Assembly: GCF_034522235.1 (NCBI RefSeq)
Contig: NZ_JAXHLN010000003.1
Span: forward strand, 1,674,001-1,738,000
Direction of reading: 5' to 3'
DNA length: 64,000 nucleotides
Origin: Thiohalophilus sp.
Lineage (GTDB): Bacteria > Pseudomonadota > Gammaproteobacteria > UBA6429 > Thiohalophilaceae
A model generated the notes under the pieces. It was not told the DNA's origin. It did not search any database and saw nothing but the letters and a program-made list of their open reading frames with translations. Positions 27,200 through 36,465 of the stretch are shown here, piece after piece. The position numbers were made by a program, and so were the translations under genes. Position 1 is the stretch's first letter; the number at the start of each line of letters is the position of its first letter.

Positions 27200-27340
27200 G
27201 CGGGCCGTGCCGGCTGCGGCGTGCCGTCCCTGGTACGCCCCCTTCGGGCGCACTGAAGTGCGGCCAAATCCGTGTCGCTTCCGACATCCTGTCTCCCGCG
27301 ACATTAGTACATCCATGTACGTCATCCGGACGGATTTGTC
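27200..27340 (-). repeat. Hairpin array copy B
   Basis: Read on the minus strand from the tRNA-Leu 3' fragment: outer stem CAAATCCGT/ACGGATTTG, inner GTACATGGATGTAC (27307-27320) and GACAGGATGTC (27283-27293), then GCACT/AGTGC and GCCC/GGGGC and a final AGGGA hairpin. GAC/GTC here replaces GGC/GCC in copy A, a compensatory change. The loops carry A(N)GGA. Confidence 0.7.
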
Positions 27341-27362
27341 GATTCCGGCCCCGGGCACCATT
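27339..27362 (+). repeat. Distal copy of tRNA-Leu 3' end
   Basis: Identical to 24760-24783: T-loop end, acceptor strand, CCA and two T. It is preceded by the end of hairpin array B rather than by tRNA sequence. The following 27363-27478 has a TGTAGGAGCGGCTGCGCCGCG-type REP element and no gene. Confidence 0.8.
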
Positions 27363-27478
27363 AATCGCAATACCTCTTTCCACTGTAGGAGCGGCTGCGC
27401 CGCGAATGCCAAAACGAGAGATGATCGCAAGGAACACGATTATGCGATTACCGACTTCGTTCCTTCAAAAGGTTCCAT

Positions 27479-30232
27479 TCAGCGTACCGGCTTGCCGCCA
27501 ATCGCCCGATCCAGCCAGTGTCTGATAACCCACTTTTCCAGTTCCACGATGAAGAACACGGACGCGGCGATCAGGATGATGCGCAGCCAGTCAGCCAGCG
27601 TCAGTGCCGTGGTGTTGAACAACAGCTGCAGTGGCCCCCAGTACGTAAAGGCAAGCTGCAGCAGAATCAGCAAGCCGATGGCGTAAAGCACATAGCGGTT
27701 GTTCATCAAGACCCGCCAGGTCAGCGAGTTTTCGATCAAGAAGCGGGAATTCAACAGATAAAACATTTCAAACAGCACCAGCACATTCACCGCCATGGTG
27801 CGTGCCTCGTCAATGCCGGTACCCTGGCCGCGCTCCCAGAAGAACAGGCCGAACGTGCCGGCCGCCAGAATTAACGAGACAAACGCTATTCGCCAGATCA
27901 AAAAGGGCGTAAAAACCGGTTCCCTGGGATCGCGCGGTGATCGGGCCATTACCTGACCCTCGGCCGGCTCGAAGGCGAGGGAGAGCGCCAGGGTGACGGC
28001 GGTGACCATGTTGATCCAGAGGATCTGTACCGGCGTGATGGGCAGCATCATCCCCAGCAATATGGCCCCGACCAGGGTCAGCGCCTCGCCGCCGTTGGTG
28101 GGCAGAATGAACATGATCGACTTTTTCAGATTGTCATAAACAATCCGGCCTTCCTCGATGGCCCGGGCGATGGAGGCAAAGTTATCGTCGGCCAGCACCA
28201 TCTCCGCTGCTTCACGGGCCACTTCGGTGCCTTTTTTGCCCATTGCCACGCCCACATCGGCCCGTTTCAATGCCGGGGCGTCATTGACCCCGTCGCCGGT
28301 CATGGCCACGACATTGTTCTGTGCCTGCAGCGCTTCGACCAGTCTTAACTTCTGTTCCGGGTTGACCCGGGCAAACACATCGGTGTCGCGCACGATTTGG
28401 CGCAGCGCAGCGTCATCATTGTCATCCAGGTCGGCCCCGGTCAGTGCCTGGCTGTCGTCGGCGACAATGCCCATGTTACGGGCGATGGCCAGTGCCGTTG
28501 TGGCATGATCGCCGGTGATCATCTTGATCCGGATCCCGGCCGCATGACATTGCCGAATCGATTCGATCGCTTCATCGCGCGGCGGGTCCATGATCCCGAC
28601 CATGCCCAGCAGGGTCAGACCGGCTTCCACATCGTTGAAGTTCAGCTCGCGATGGTCACTGCCGGTGGTGTTAAAGGCGATCGCCAGCACACGCTGACCG
28701 TCTTCGGCCAGTTGCTGCATCTGTTCATGCCAGTATTGGATATTCAACGGGGTGGTCTCGCCATCGGTACGTTGATGCGAGCTCATGGACAGGATCTGTT
28801 CCGGCGCGCCCTTGACATAGATAAAGCCGTGCCCGGTATGATCGTGATGCAGCGTCGCCATAAAACGATGTTCGGATTCAAACGGGATGGCATCATCCCG
28901 GGGCCATTCTTCGCTCTGATGCACCGGCTCGAGTCCGGCCTTCATGCCCAGCGCTACCAGGGCCCCCTCGGTCGGATCGCCATTGAGCTGCCACTGTTCG
29001 TCGACGTTTTCAACTCTGGCATCGTTACAGAGCAGGGCGGCACGACTCAGTTCCTGCAGTACCGGATCGGTGTCGACCTCGATGGATTTTTCATTATGAG
29101 AAAATTCGCCGTGAGGATCATAGCCGTCCCCGCTGATCGCATATTGCCGGTCCGCCGTCACCACGTGACGGGCAATCATGACATTCTGGGTGAGGGTGCC
29201 GGTCTTGTCGGAACAGATCACGGTCACCGAGCCGAGGGTCTCGACCGCCGGCAGGCGGCGAATGATCGCGTTGCGCCGTGCCATGCGCTGTACCCCGATG
29301 GCCAGGGTGATACTCATAATGGCCGGCAGCCCTTCTGGGATGGCGGCAACGGCCAGTCCGACCGCGGCAAGGAACATTTCGCCAGCAGTGTAATCCTTGA
29401 TTAACACACCAAAGGCAAAGGTGGCGGAGGCGATGACCAGAATGCCCCCGGTCAACCAGCGGGAGAACTCGGCAATTTTTTGCAGCAATGGCGTGGTCAG
29501 TGTTTCCACCGACTGCAGCATATCGCTGATTCGGCCCACCTCGGTCTCGTTACCAATCGCCACCACCACACCCAGGCCCTGGCCGTAGGTGACCAGGGTG
29601 CCGGAATAGGCCATGGCAGCGCGATCGGCCAGCAAAGTTTTTGGATCGTCAGGTTCTCGGCTTTTCTCCGACGCCATCGATTCACCGGTCAGCAGTGACT
29701 CGTCGATCCGCAGTTGGCGGGATTTGAACAGCCGCAGATCGGCCGGTACCTTGTCTCCCGACTGCAACAGGACCACATCACCGGGTACCAGCCGGGTTGC
29801 ATCGACTGTTTTAATCTGTCCTTCACGGCGGACCCGGGCCTGGCGGGTCAATAACTGCTGGATGGCGGCCAGTGCCTTTTGCGCCTTGCCTTCCTGAACA
29901 AAGCCGATCAGGGCGTTGATGACGACTACGCCAAAGATGACGCCGCTATCGATCCAGTGCCCCAGCAGCAGGGTAATGACACCGGCACCGAGCAGCACAT
30001 AGATCAATACATTATTGAACTGACGGAGCAATCGCCGCCAGGCCGGTTCGGCCTGCTGGGTCTGCAACTGGTTCAGCCCATACTGTTCACGTCGTTGTTG
30101 GGCGTCGGCCTCGTCCAGTCCCTCCTCGGTACTGGCGAGACGTTCAAAGACTTCCTGACTGGCCAGGGCGTGGTAGTTCGGCGTGGCTGATCCAGTGTTG
30201 TGGCGTTGCGGGTCGGTATCGTGTTTTGCCAT
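27479..30232 (-). CDS. P2-type cation-transporting ATPase
   Basis: A 917-residue pump with an N-terminal cation ATPase domain, actuator motif LTGES near residue 175, the transmembrane PEGLP motif near 275, phosphorylation site [11 protein letters not shown] near 320, hinge [17 protein letters not shown] near 610, and a C-terminal four-helix block. The PEGLP motif and domain order place it with P2 calcium/monovalent-cation pumps (SERCA/PMR1 or EcPMA-like) rather than P1B metal pumps. Exact ion specificity cannot be set by eye. It appears monocistronic on the minus strand. Confidence 0.9.
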   Translation of the reverse strand: MAKHDTDPQRHNTGSATPNYHALASQEVFERLASTEEGLDEADAQQRREQYGLNQLQTQQAEPAWRRLLRQFNNVLIYVLLGAGVITLLLGHWIDSGVIFGVVVINALIGFVQEGKAQKALAAIQQLLTRQARVRREGQIKTVDATRLVPGDVVLLQSGDKVPADLRLFKSRQLRIDESLLTGESMASEKSREPDDPKTLLADRAAMAYSGTLVTYGQGLGVVVAIGNETEVGRISDMLQSVETLTTPLLQKIAEFSRWLTGGILVIASATFAFGVLIKDYTAGEMFLAAVGLAVAAIPEGLPAIMSITLAIGVQRMARRNAIIRRLPAVETLGSVTVICSDKTGTLTQNVMIARHVVTADRQYAISGDGYDPHGEFSHNEKSIEVDTDPVLQELSRAALLCNDARVENVDEQWQLNGDPTEGALVALGMKAGLEPVHQSEEWPRDDAIPFESEHRFMATLHHDHTGHGFIYVKGAPEQILSMSSHQRTDGETTPLNIQYWHEQMQQLAEDGQRVLAIAFNTTGSDHRELNFNDVEAGLTLLGMVGIMDPPRDEAIESIRQCHAAGIRIKMITGDHATTALAIARNMGIVADDSQALTGADLDDNDDAALRQIVRDTDVFARVNPEQKLRLVEALQAQNNVVAMTGDGVNDAPALKRADVGVAMGKKGTEVAREAAEMVLADDNFASIARAIEEGRIVYDNLKKSIMFILPTNGGEALTLVGAILLGMMLPITPVQILWINMVTAVTLALSLAFEPAEGQVMARSPRDPREPVFTPFLIWRIAFVSLILAAGTFGLFFWERGQGTGIDEARTMAVNVLVLFEMFYLLNSRFLIENSLTWRVLMNNRYVLYAIGLLILLQLAFTYWGPLQLLFNTTALTLADWLRIILIAASVFFIVELEKWVIRHWLDRAIGGKPVR

Positions 30233-30287
30233 CGCCGCTACCTTGATTTGTTACAGAATAGAGAGATACTGCATAATTGTCGTGTAT

Positions 30288-30803
30288 TTAGCGGTTTTGC
30301 AGTTCGATCAGTATATCGATCAGTTCAGGCGCATCCCATTCTCGTCCGCCGATGACGCGGGACACAATTCGCCCCTGTTTGTCGACCACAAAAGTGGTGG
30401 GCAGGCCCCGTACCGGCCACTCATTGATCACGGCAGAATCCTGATCCATCAACAACGGAAAACTTACAGGATAATCGGCGGTAAAAGTAAAGATGGAATC
30501 GACATCCTCGCCGACGTTGATCGCCAGCATGGCGATATCGTGTTCCTGTAGTTGTTCCCAGGCCCGTTCCATCGAGGGCATTTCCTCGCGGCAGGGCGGG
30601 CACCAGGTGGCCCAGAAATTCACTACGACAACCTGTCCCTTGTAATCCTCGAGCGTGTGGGTGTTGCCGTCCATGTCTTTCAGGCTGAATGTCGGTGCGG
30701 GCTTCGGATCGTTTATCAGGTGGAGTTGTTCGGCAGCCTGAACGGCCGTGGTGAACAACAGGCTCAGCGCAAACAGGGCGGTAAAAGGTCGGGTTAACAA
30801 CAT
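30288..30803 (-). CDS. TlpA-like periplasmic thioredoxin
   Basis: A 171-residue exported thiol-disulfide protein. A signal peptide (ends AVQAAEQ) precedes a TlpA/AhpC fold: APTFSLKDMDGNTHTLEDYKG, active site NFWATWCPPCREEMP, and the cis-Pro loop GLPTTFVVD. Such proteins reduce periplasmic disulfides, for example in cytochrome c or copper-site assembly. The ATG at 30803 fits better than an in-frame TTG at 30812. The upstream secreted-protein gene ends at 30813, so the two are probably one operon. Confidence 0.9.
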   Translation of the reverse strand: MLLTRPFTALFALSLLFTTAVQAAEQLHLINDPKPAPTFSLKDMDGNTHTLEDYKGQVVVVNFWATWCPPCREEMPSMERAWEQLQEHDIAMLAINVGEDVDSIFTFTADYPVSFPLLMDQDSAVINEWPVRGLPTTFVVDKQGRIVSRVIGGREWDAPELIDILIELQNR

Positions 30804-30812
30804 GATAATCAA

Positions 30813-31412
30813 TCACTCCGGTTCAGGGTGGATATCGGGCGCGCATTCGATGCCCTCGATGCGTCGGGTATACTGTTGGTCGCCACGCGACCAGCTGAAT
30901 TCCAGATCGAATTGTGTGCCGGGCGGCAGCCCGTAGGCGGTCATGCCCCAGTTATAATCATCTGCCTCATAAACCTGATAGGTCGGCAACAGGGCCCATT
31001 CAAAGGCAATTTTTGCCGGTTCGGGGAGATCGTATTCCTGCCAGATCGTTTTCCAGGTTTCGCGCACCATTAACGATCGGGTTCCCTCGTCGGTATAGAT
31101 TCGCCAGTCGGTCAGATCGTATTCAACCGGCGGCTGGTCATTGCTTGCCGTGTTGCGAAATTCACTTTGAAACACACAGGACAGCGCAATGCGCTCACGA
31201 CTCTCCTTGTCAAAGCCGCGCGCGTCAAAAAAGGCGCGGGTCTGATCCGGCAGACGCTGGGTCAGTTTGAAGGAGATGCCCGCCTCCTGCCAGTGCCAGT
31301 GGCGCAGGCCGGTGTCGGGATCCTCGCCGCGGCTCAGTTCAGCCTGCAGTGGCGTTACACTAAAATAAAAGGCAATCAGGCATACTGGCGTAAGTTGTTG
31401 CATTGACCACAT
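30813..31412 (-). CDS. Secreted hypothetical protein
   Basis: A 199-residue protein with a signal peptide (residues about 5-24, ending LQAEL) and no other membrane segment. The mature part is rich in Trp and acidic residues (GLRHWHWQEAGISFKL, WRIYTDEGTRSLMVRETWKTI), with two Cys (one in SCVFQ, one in GIECAP) that could form a disulfide. I do not recognise a family. GGGAGAG lies just upstream of the ATG. Close linkage to the TlpA-like gene may mean that protein acts on its disulfide. Confidence 0.75.
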   Translation of the reverse strand: MWSMQQLTPVCLIAFYFSVTPLQAELSRGEDPDTGLRHWHWQEAGISFKLTQRLPDQTRAFFDARGFDKESRERIALSCVFQSEFRNTASNDQPPVEYDLTDWRIYTDEGTRSLMVRETWKTIWQEYDLPEPAKIAFEWALLPTYQVYEADDYNWGMTAYGLPPGTQFDLEFSWSRGDQQYTRRIEGIECAPDIHPEPE

Positions 31413-31427
31413 GAATCTCTCCCGGGT

Positions 31428-32108
31428 CTATTTTGTCTGGTTTTGTTCTTCCACCGGCAGGCCGGCGGTTTTCCACTCAGGGTAACCGTCTTCGAGACGT
31501 CGCGCATTGAGGCCCTTCTCGCGCAGGCGGGCGACCGCATCGAAGGCGAGCACGCAATGCGGCCCGCGGCAGTAGGCGACGATCTCCTGATCCCGGTTTT
31601 CCCCCAGTTCGGCCAGTCGCTGTTCCAGCTCGCCGAGGGGAATGTTGACCGCGCCGGGCAGGTGGCCGGCGGCGTATTCCTCGGGCGGGCGCACGTCGAT
31701 GACCGTGACGTGGCCGTCACGGGCCCGGGCCAGCAGCTCGTCGCGGGGAATCGGCTCAAGATCGTCTTTCACGGTCAGGTAACTGTTGATCAGCCGTTCC
31801 ACTTCGGCCACGTGATGCTCCGCCACCCGCCGCAGGGCATCGATCAAATCCAGTACATCGTTGCTGCTCAGCCGATAATAGACCTTGAGGCCTTCCTTGC
31901 GGGTGGTCACCAGACCCGCCTGGCGCAGGTGCTGCAGATGCTGGGAGGTGTTGGCCACGGTCAGCCCGGCGACGTTGGCCAGGGCCTCGACGCTGCGCTC
32001 GCCCTGGGCCAGATATTCCAGGATTTCCAGGCGATTACCGTTACCCAGCGCCTTGCCGACCCGGGCGAACTGGGCGAAGAGATCGTGCTTGAAATTGCCG
32101 CTTGACAT
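31428..32108 (-). CDS. ArsR-type repressor fused to a rhodanese domain
   Basis: A 226-residue two-domain protein. Residues 1-100 are an ArsR/SmtB winged helix (LGNGNRLEILEYLAQGERSVEALANVAGL, then NTSQHLQHLRQAGLV). Residues 120-215 are a rhodanese domain with VIDVRPPEEYAAGHLPGAVNIP and the active-site loop AYCRGPHC. The catalytic Cys could carry a persulfide, so the protein may sense reactive sulfur. A palindromic element at 32133-32158 lies 25 bp upstream of its start and recurs 27 bp upstream of the TSUP gene, suggesting a shared regulon. Confidence 0.9.
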   Translation of the reverse strand: MSSGNFKHDLFAQFARVGKALGNGNRLEILEYLAQGERSVEALANVAGLTVANTSQHLQHLRQAGLVTTRKEGLKVYYRLSSNDVLDLIDALRRVAEHHVAEVERLINSYLTVKDDLEPIPRDELLARARDGHVTVIDVRPPEEYAAGHLPGAVNIPLGELEQRLAELGENRDQEIVAYCRGPHCVLAFDAVARLREKGLNARRLEDGYPEWKTAGLPVEEQNQTK

Positions 32109-32132
32109 GCATCACCACGCTGAATAATCTAA

Positions 32133-32158
32133 TATTCAAGTAATCACTTGATAAGTTG
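32133..32158 (-). promoter_or_regulatory. Candidate ArsR-rhodanese operator
   Basis: Contains the perfect inverted repeat TCAAGT-aatc-ACTTGA (32136-32151) within TATTCAAGTAATCACTTGAT. Eighteen of 26 bases match 38019-38044 upstream of the TSUP gene, in the same orientation and at nearly the same distance from the start codon. Confidence 0.5.
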
Positions 32159-32241
32159 TATTTGTCAGTATAGCATGCCATTTATGGCAGGCAATAACCA
32201 GAATAATCAAACGCCGTTAACGGCAATGGAGAATCGCGGTC

Positions 32242-33105
32242 ATGAATATCGACGAACTCATACTGGGAAACGAGCCCCTGATCCGGCTGGGTTTCTTTTT
32301 CGGCATCCTCGCCCTGATCGGTTTGTGGGAATTGCTCGCGCCACGTCGCGCCCTGACCGCTTCCAAGGCGGTGCGCTGGGGCAGCAACCTGGGGATCGTG
32401 GTGCTCAACACCATCGTCCTGCGCCTGCTGTTTCCGGCCGCCGCGGTCGGCATGGCATTTTTTGCCGGCGAGCAGGGCTGGGGGGGTTTCAACTATATCG
32501 AGGTGCCGTACTGGCTGGCGGTGGTCGTCTCGGTGATCGTGCTCGATTTCGTGGTCTGGCTGCAGCATGTCATGGTCCATGCCGTACCGCTGTTCTGGCG
32601 TTTGCACCGCATGCACCATGCCGATCTCGACTTTGATGTCACCACCGGCGCGCGTTTTCATCCGCTGGAGATCATTCTCTCCATGCTGATCAAGTTCGCC
32701 GCCATCGTTGTGCTCGGCCCGCCGGTGATCGCGGTGATCATCTTCGAGGTACTGCTCAACGCCACCGCCATGTTCAACCATGGCAATATCCGTCTGCCGC
32801 TGAAACTGGATCGGGTGCTGCGCTGGTTCGTGGTCACCCCCGACATGCACCGGGTCCATCACTCGGTGGAAGATGACGAGGCCAACAGCAACTTCGGTTT
32901 CAACCTGCCGTGGTGGGATCGGCTGTTCGGCACCTATCGCGATCAACCCCGCGGCGGTCACGACGGCATGACCATCGGTATTCGCAAATACCGCGAGCCG
33001 CAGCAGGTGAGCTGGCTCAACGGGATGTTAATTCTGCCGTTCAAGGGCAAGATCAGCGATTACGCGATCAACCGTCGGCAGTGGGGTGATGGCAATGAAA
33101 ACTAA
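32242..33105 (+). CDS. Fatty acid hydroxylase/sterol desaturase family protein
   Basis: A 287-residue membrane protein with about four helices and the histidine boxes of diiron membrane hydroxylases: HVMVH, then RLHRMHHAD, and HRVHHSVED. The late segment NFGFNLPWWDRLFGTYRDQP is typical of the family. Members insert hydroxyl groups or double bonds into lipids; the substrate here is unknown. It diverges from the ArsR-rhodanese gene and overlaps the VTT-rhodanese gene by 11 bp, so those two are co-translated. Its stop lies after the next gene's start codon. Confidence 0.88.
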   Translation: MNIDELILGNEPLIRLGFFFGILALIGLWELLAPRRALTASKAVRWGSNLGIVVLNTIVLRLLFPAAAVGMAFFAGEQGWGGFNYIEVPYWLAVVVSVIVLDFVVWLQHVMVHAVPLFWRLHRMHHADLDFDVTTGARFHPLEIILSMLIKFAAIVVLGPPVIAVIIFEVLLNATAMFNHGNIRLPLKLDRVLRWFVVTPDMHRVHHSVEDDEANSNFGFNLPWWDRLFGTYRDQPRGGHDGMTIGIRKYREPQQVSWLNGMLILPFKGKISDYAINRRQWGDGNEN

Positions 33106-34057
33106 ACTGATTCGTCTGGGTCTGTTTGCCATCCTCGTTATTGCGATCGGCATTGCCATCAGCTACCGGGACCAGTTCGACGCCGCGGCGCTGGAGGCCT
33201 GGCTCGACGGCGCCGGCGCGGCCGGCCCGATCCTGTTTATCCTGATCTACGCGGCGGCGGCCGTACTGTTTTTACCCGGCTCGGTCCTGACCCTGGCGGG
33301 CGGCGCGCTGTTCGGCCCGGTCTGGGGCACCCTGTTCAACCTCATTGGCGCCACCCTGGGCGCGACGCTGGCGTTTTTGATCGCCCGCTACCTGGCCGCC
33401 GACTGGGTGGAACGTAAAACCGGCGGGCGCCTGAAACAGCTCAAGCAAGGGGTCGAGAAGGAAGGCTGGCGTTTTGTCGCCTTCGTGCGTCTGGTGCCGT
33501 TGTTTCCGTTCAACCTGCTCAATTATGCGCTGGGTCTCACGCGCATCAACCTGGCCCATTACATCATTGCTTCGTTTATCTGCATGTTTCCCGGCGCGGT
33601 GGCCTACACCTACCTGGGTTACGCCGGGCGCGAGGCGATCGCCGGCGGGGAAGGGCTGATTCAGAAGATCCTGCTGGCCATCGGGCTGCTGGTGCTGGTG
33701 GCGTTTTTGCCGCGCTGGATCGGTCGCCTGCGCCAGGGGCCCTCGCAAACGGTGGATCAGCTCAAGCAACAACTCGATCAACAGGCCGATGTACTGGTGC
33801 TGGATGTGCGCAGCGAAGAAGATTTCAACGGCGAGCAACAGCATATCCCCGGCGCGCGCAATGTGCCGCTGGAAGAGCTCCCCAATCGGCTGGATGAGCT
33901 GGCCGAGTATCAGGAGCGGTCGGTGGTCACCGTCTGCCGTACCGATAAACGTTCCGCCAAAGCCGCGCAACTGCTGGCCCGACAGGGCTTTGCCGACGTG
34001 CACATTATCAAGGGCGGGATGACCGACTGGAATGAGAAAGGCTATCCGGTCGCATGA
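33095..34057 (+). CDS. VTT (TVP38/TMEM64) membrane protein fused to rhodanese
   Basis: A 320-residue fusion. Residues 1-220 are a DedA-like VTT domain: LFLPGSVLTLAGGALFGPVWG, then RLVPLFPFNLLNYALGLT. A linker (QTVDQLKQQLDQQADVLVLD) leads to a C-terminal rhodanese domain with VLDVRSEEDFNGE and the active-site TVCRTDKRSAKAA. The rhodanese would lie on one face of the membrane and could pass sulfane sulfur to or from a membrane substrate. The ATG at 33095 has GGGG eight bases upstream; ATG 33089 and GTG 33086 are alternatives. Confidence 0.88.
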   Translation: MKTKLIRLGLFAILVIAIGIAISYRDQFDAAALEAWLDGAGAAGPILFILIYAAAAVLFLPGSVLTLAGGALFGPVWGTLFNLIGATLGATLAFLIARYLAADWVERKTGGRLKQLKQGVEKEGWRFVAFVRLVPLFPFNLLNYALGLTRINLAHYIIASFICMFPGAVAYTYLGYAGREAIAGGEGLIQKILLAIGLLVLVAFLPRWIGRLRQGPSQTVDQLKQQLDQQADVLVLDVRSEEDFNGEQQHIPGARNVPLEELPNRLDELAEYQERSVVTVCRTDKRSAKAAQLLARQGFADVHIIKGGMTDWNEKGYPVA

Positions 34058-34115
34058 ACCGGCGATGGCATCGTGAAGTTTGACTAAAACCTTTGACTAT
34101 AATTCAGGAGAAAAC

Positions 34116-34601
34116 ATGAAAATGACTCTCGCCAGATCGTTCCTGACAACGGGACTGTTTATTCTGCTGTTGCTGACGGCGCTGATGACCAGCCGAACCG
34201 CCATGTCAACAGAGTCAGATCCGGTCGCCGATGCCATAGAAGAGTATCTGGCGTTTACCACCTATAGCAGCAGTCTGCTCTGGCCGGAACAGATCCCGAA
34301 ACAGGAGTGGCAAAACATCCTGGTCATCGATGCGCGTGATGCCACACAATACGCCCAGGATCACATTCCCGGGGCCGTCAATATCGAATGGCGCGAGATT
34401 GTCGCGCGCCGCGCGGAATTACCCGCTGACAGGACCGTGCTCATCTACTGCAATTCCGGCTCGCTCTCGGCACAGTCCGTTTTTGCCCTGCGTCTGCTTG
34501 GCATGGAGAACGTCAAGGTGTTGCAGGACGGCTTTGAAGGCTGGAAGGCAAAAGGGGGCTTTGACGCGCATCAGCAAGCCACGGAAGCGGCGGGGCACTG
34601 A
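34116..34601 (+). CDS. Exported single-domain rhodanese
   Basis: A 161-residue protein with an N-terminal hydrophobic signal or anchor (residues about 8-28) followed by one rhodanese domain: VIDARDATQYAQDHIPGAVNI and the catalytic loop IYCNSGSLSAQS. It would work in the periplasm or on its face of the membrane. CAGGAG lies six bases upstream of the ATG. It follows the VTT-rhodanese gene in the same direction, making three rhodanese domains within 3.2 kb. Confidence 0.88.
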   Translation: MKMTLARSFLTTGLFILLLLTALMTSRTAMSTESDPVADAIEEYLAFTTYSSSLLWPEQIPKQEWQNILVIDARDATQYAQDHIPGAVNIEWREIVARRAELPADRTVLIYCNSGSLSAQSVFALRLLGMENVKVLQDGFEGWKAKGGFDAHQQATEAAGH

Positions 34602-34639
34602 GTATTATAAATATCTGTTCCTGAAAGGTGCGCAGAGGC

Positions 34640-34720
34640 GTCGGTCAGGTTGCGCGCAGCGCTACCTGACATTCTCCATATCGGTAAGGGTGTCACGCAG
34701 GCTAACGCCAGCGTGACCTA
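34640..34720. repeat. Two palindromic repeats
   Basis: GTCAGGT...ACCTGAC (34644-34670) and GTCACGCAGGCTAACGCCAG...GTGAC (34692-34717). The second recurs in reverse orientation at about 41710-41738. They lie between the rhodanese and desulfurase genes. Confidence 0.65.
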
Positions 34721-34788
34721 CAATTTTAGCAAGTATTTAAAATGTGCATGAATTTGGAACAATTATTTATACAATGTAATCAGCTGCT

Positions 34789-35949
34789 ATGACCCGACCT
34801 GTTTATCTCGATTACAACGCCACCACCCCGGTCGACCCGCAGGTGCAGGCGACGATTGCCGAAGTACTGCAAGAGACCTTCGGCAATCCTTCCTCCTCGC
34901 ATGTATACGGTCAACAGGCCAGGGCGGTGATCGAGCGCGGGCGACAACAGGTCGCCGATCTCATCCAGGCACAAACCTCTGAAATCGTCTTTACCGCCAG
35001 CGCTTCGGAAGCCAATAACCTGGCCATCCTGGGCACGGCCTGTGCGCGCCAGGCACAGGGGCGTCATCTGATCACCTCGGCGGTGGAACACCCCTCCGTG
35101 TTGCAGCCGTTTAACTATTTGCAACAACAGGGCTGGGAACTGACCGTGCTGCCGGTCGATGAATTCGGCCGGGTCGATCCGGGCGATCTCGAGCAGGCGA
35201 TTCGCCCGGATACCGTGCTGGTGTCCATCATGCACGCCAACAATGAAGTCGGCACGATTCAGCCTATCGAAGCCATCGCCGCCATCACCCGCCAGCATGG
35301 TATCCCGCTGCACGTGGACGCCGCCCAGTCGGCGGGCAAGATCCCGGTCGAGGTGAATGCGCTGGGCGCCGATCTGCTGACCCTGGCGGGTCACAAGTTC
35401 TATGCCCCCAAGGGCATCGGTGCACTCTATATAAAAGAAGGGATCCACCCGAATCCGATCCTGTTCGGCGCCGCCCAGGAGCGGGGACAGCGCACCGGCA
35501 CCGAGAACGTGCCCTATATCGCCGGGTTGGGTGTGGCCGCGCAGCTGGCCCGGGCGCAACTCGACCACGATGCCACGGCACTTCGTAACAAACGGAATCG
35601 CTTGCACCACGCCCTGCTTGACGCCATCCCCGATCTGACACTCAACGGTCATCCTGACCAACGCCTGCCCAATACCCTGAATGTCTCCTTTCCGGGTGTG
35701 GAGGGCAAATCACTATTGGAGAAGGCATCCGACCGCATCGCCGCCTCGACCGGCTCGGCCTGCCATGCCGACAGCGATGAAGTCAGCGGGGTGCTCGGGG
35801 CCATGGGCATCGATGTGCAACGGGCAGTGGGGGCGGTTCGCCTGTCGGTCGGCCGGCCCACCCCTGACGCCGAGATCGATTCGGCGGCAACGGCGCTGAT
35901 CGACGCCTGGCAAGCTTGCCTGTCCGCCGGCAGAACAGGTTCCAGATAA
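34789..35949 (+). CDS. Cysteine desulfurase (NifS/IscS-like)
   Basis: A 386-residue PLP enzyme that takes sulfur from cysteine as an enzyme-bound persulfide. It starts YLDYNATTPVDPQV, has AVEHPSVL (cofactor-stacking His), HANNEVGTIQPI, the PLP-lysine in LAGHKFYAPKGIGALY near residue 203, and the catalytic Cys in STGSACHADSDE near 325. It lies among rhodanese and DsrE genes, which would accept its sulfur, and is not next to iscU or nifU. So it likely feeds sulfur trafficking rather than general Fe-S assembly. Confidence 0.92.
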   Translation: MTRPVYLDYNATTPVDPQVQATIAEVLQETFGNPSSSHVYGQQARAVIERGRQQVADLIQAQTSEIVFTASASEANNLAILGTACARQAQGRHLITSAVEHPSVLQPFNYLQQQGWELTVLPVDEFGRVDPGDLEQAIRPDTVLVSIMHANNEVGTIQPIEAIAAITRQHGIPLHVDAAQSAGKIPVEVNALGADLLTLAGHKFYAPKGIGALYIKEGIHPNPILFGAAQERGQRTGTENVPYIAGLGVAAQLARAQLDHDATALRNKRNRLHHALLDAIPDLTLNGHPDQRLPNTLNVSFPGVEGKSLLEKASDRIAASTGSACHADSDEVSGVLGAMGIDVQRAVGAVRLSVGRPTPDAEIDSAATALIDAWQACLSAGRTGSR

Positions 35950-36000
35950 ACTCACCGAAGCGGTTTAACGCCTTCGGCTTCAAAGACAACATCGTCATCC

Positions 36001-36210
36001 GGGTACAGGAAGAGCGTCCCCGACGACGCGGTTAACCTGGAAGAACTCCTGGGCGAGCTGATCGAATGCGGCCTGGCGGTGCGGGCCTGCGGCATGGCGG
36101 TCGACGATTGCGGCATCGCCGAAAGCGAACTGTTGCCCGGGATCGAAAAAGGCTCCATGAAATCCCTGGCCACGTGGGTCAAAGAGAGCGATCATGCCAT
36201 GACATTCTGA
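36001..36210 (+). pseudogene. DsrE-family remnant
   Basis: In frame with the stop at 36208-36210 the translation reads VNLEELLGELIECGLAVRAC, then GMAVDDCG, and ends SLATWVKESDHAMTF. The end closely resembles the DsrE protein at 38179-38499 (ending DLHQIVNESDKVLTF), with Cys in matching places. There is no start codon before GMAVDD, and the N-terminal half is missing or in another frame. It directly follows the cysteine desulfurase gene. Confidence 0.55.
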
Positions 36211-36225
36211 TCAGAGGGGAGGATT

Positions 36226-36465
36226 ATGATGGGTGAAATGGGAAATTTCGGTGGCTGGGGACCGGGGTTTGGCTGGCTGTTCATGATCCTGTTCTGGGCG
36301 CTGGTCATTCTGGGTATTGTCGCCATTTTGAAATGGTTGATGGGCTCAAATGGCAACCCGACATCGCCGAGGAAAACCGCCCGGCAGATACTGGAAGAAC
36401 GCTATGCCCGGGGCGAAATTGATCGCGAGGAATTCGAGCAGAAAAAGCATGATCTGGAATCGTAA
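36226..36465 (+). CDS. SHOCT-domain small membrane protein
   Basis: A 79-residue protein with one TM segment (residues about 17-39) and a C-terminal SHOCT motif, ILEERYARGEIDREEFEQKK. A paralog lies at 49755-49994 before the CopB gene. SHOCT proteins are small and poorly understood, and are often found near metal or envelope-stress genes. AGAGGGGAGG precedes the ATG. The next gene's start overlaps its last codons. Confidence 0.85.
   Translation: MMGEMGNFGGWGPGFGWLFMILFWALVILGIVAILKWLMGSNGNPTSPRKTARQILEERYARGEIDREEFEQKKHDLES

Larger units (their letters stand above)
24784..27362. mobile_element. Small cassette at tRNA-Leu, integrase missing
   Basis: About 2.6 kb lie between two 24-bp copies of the tRNA-Leu 3' end. 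The cargo is a C39 peptidase, a FapF-like outer membrane protein and a small secreted protein, all on the plus strand, followed by hairpin array B. No recombinase is present. The distal tRNA copy directly abuts the hairpin array, so duplication through the repeat is an alternative to site-specific integration. Confidence 0.65.

Noticed and set aside
28397-29404. 335-codon open frame within the P-type ATPase gene
   Set aside because: Antisense frame of a conserved gene; no family features.
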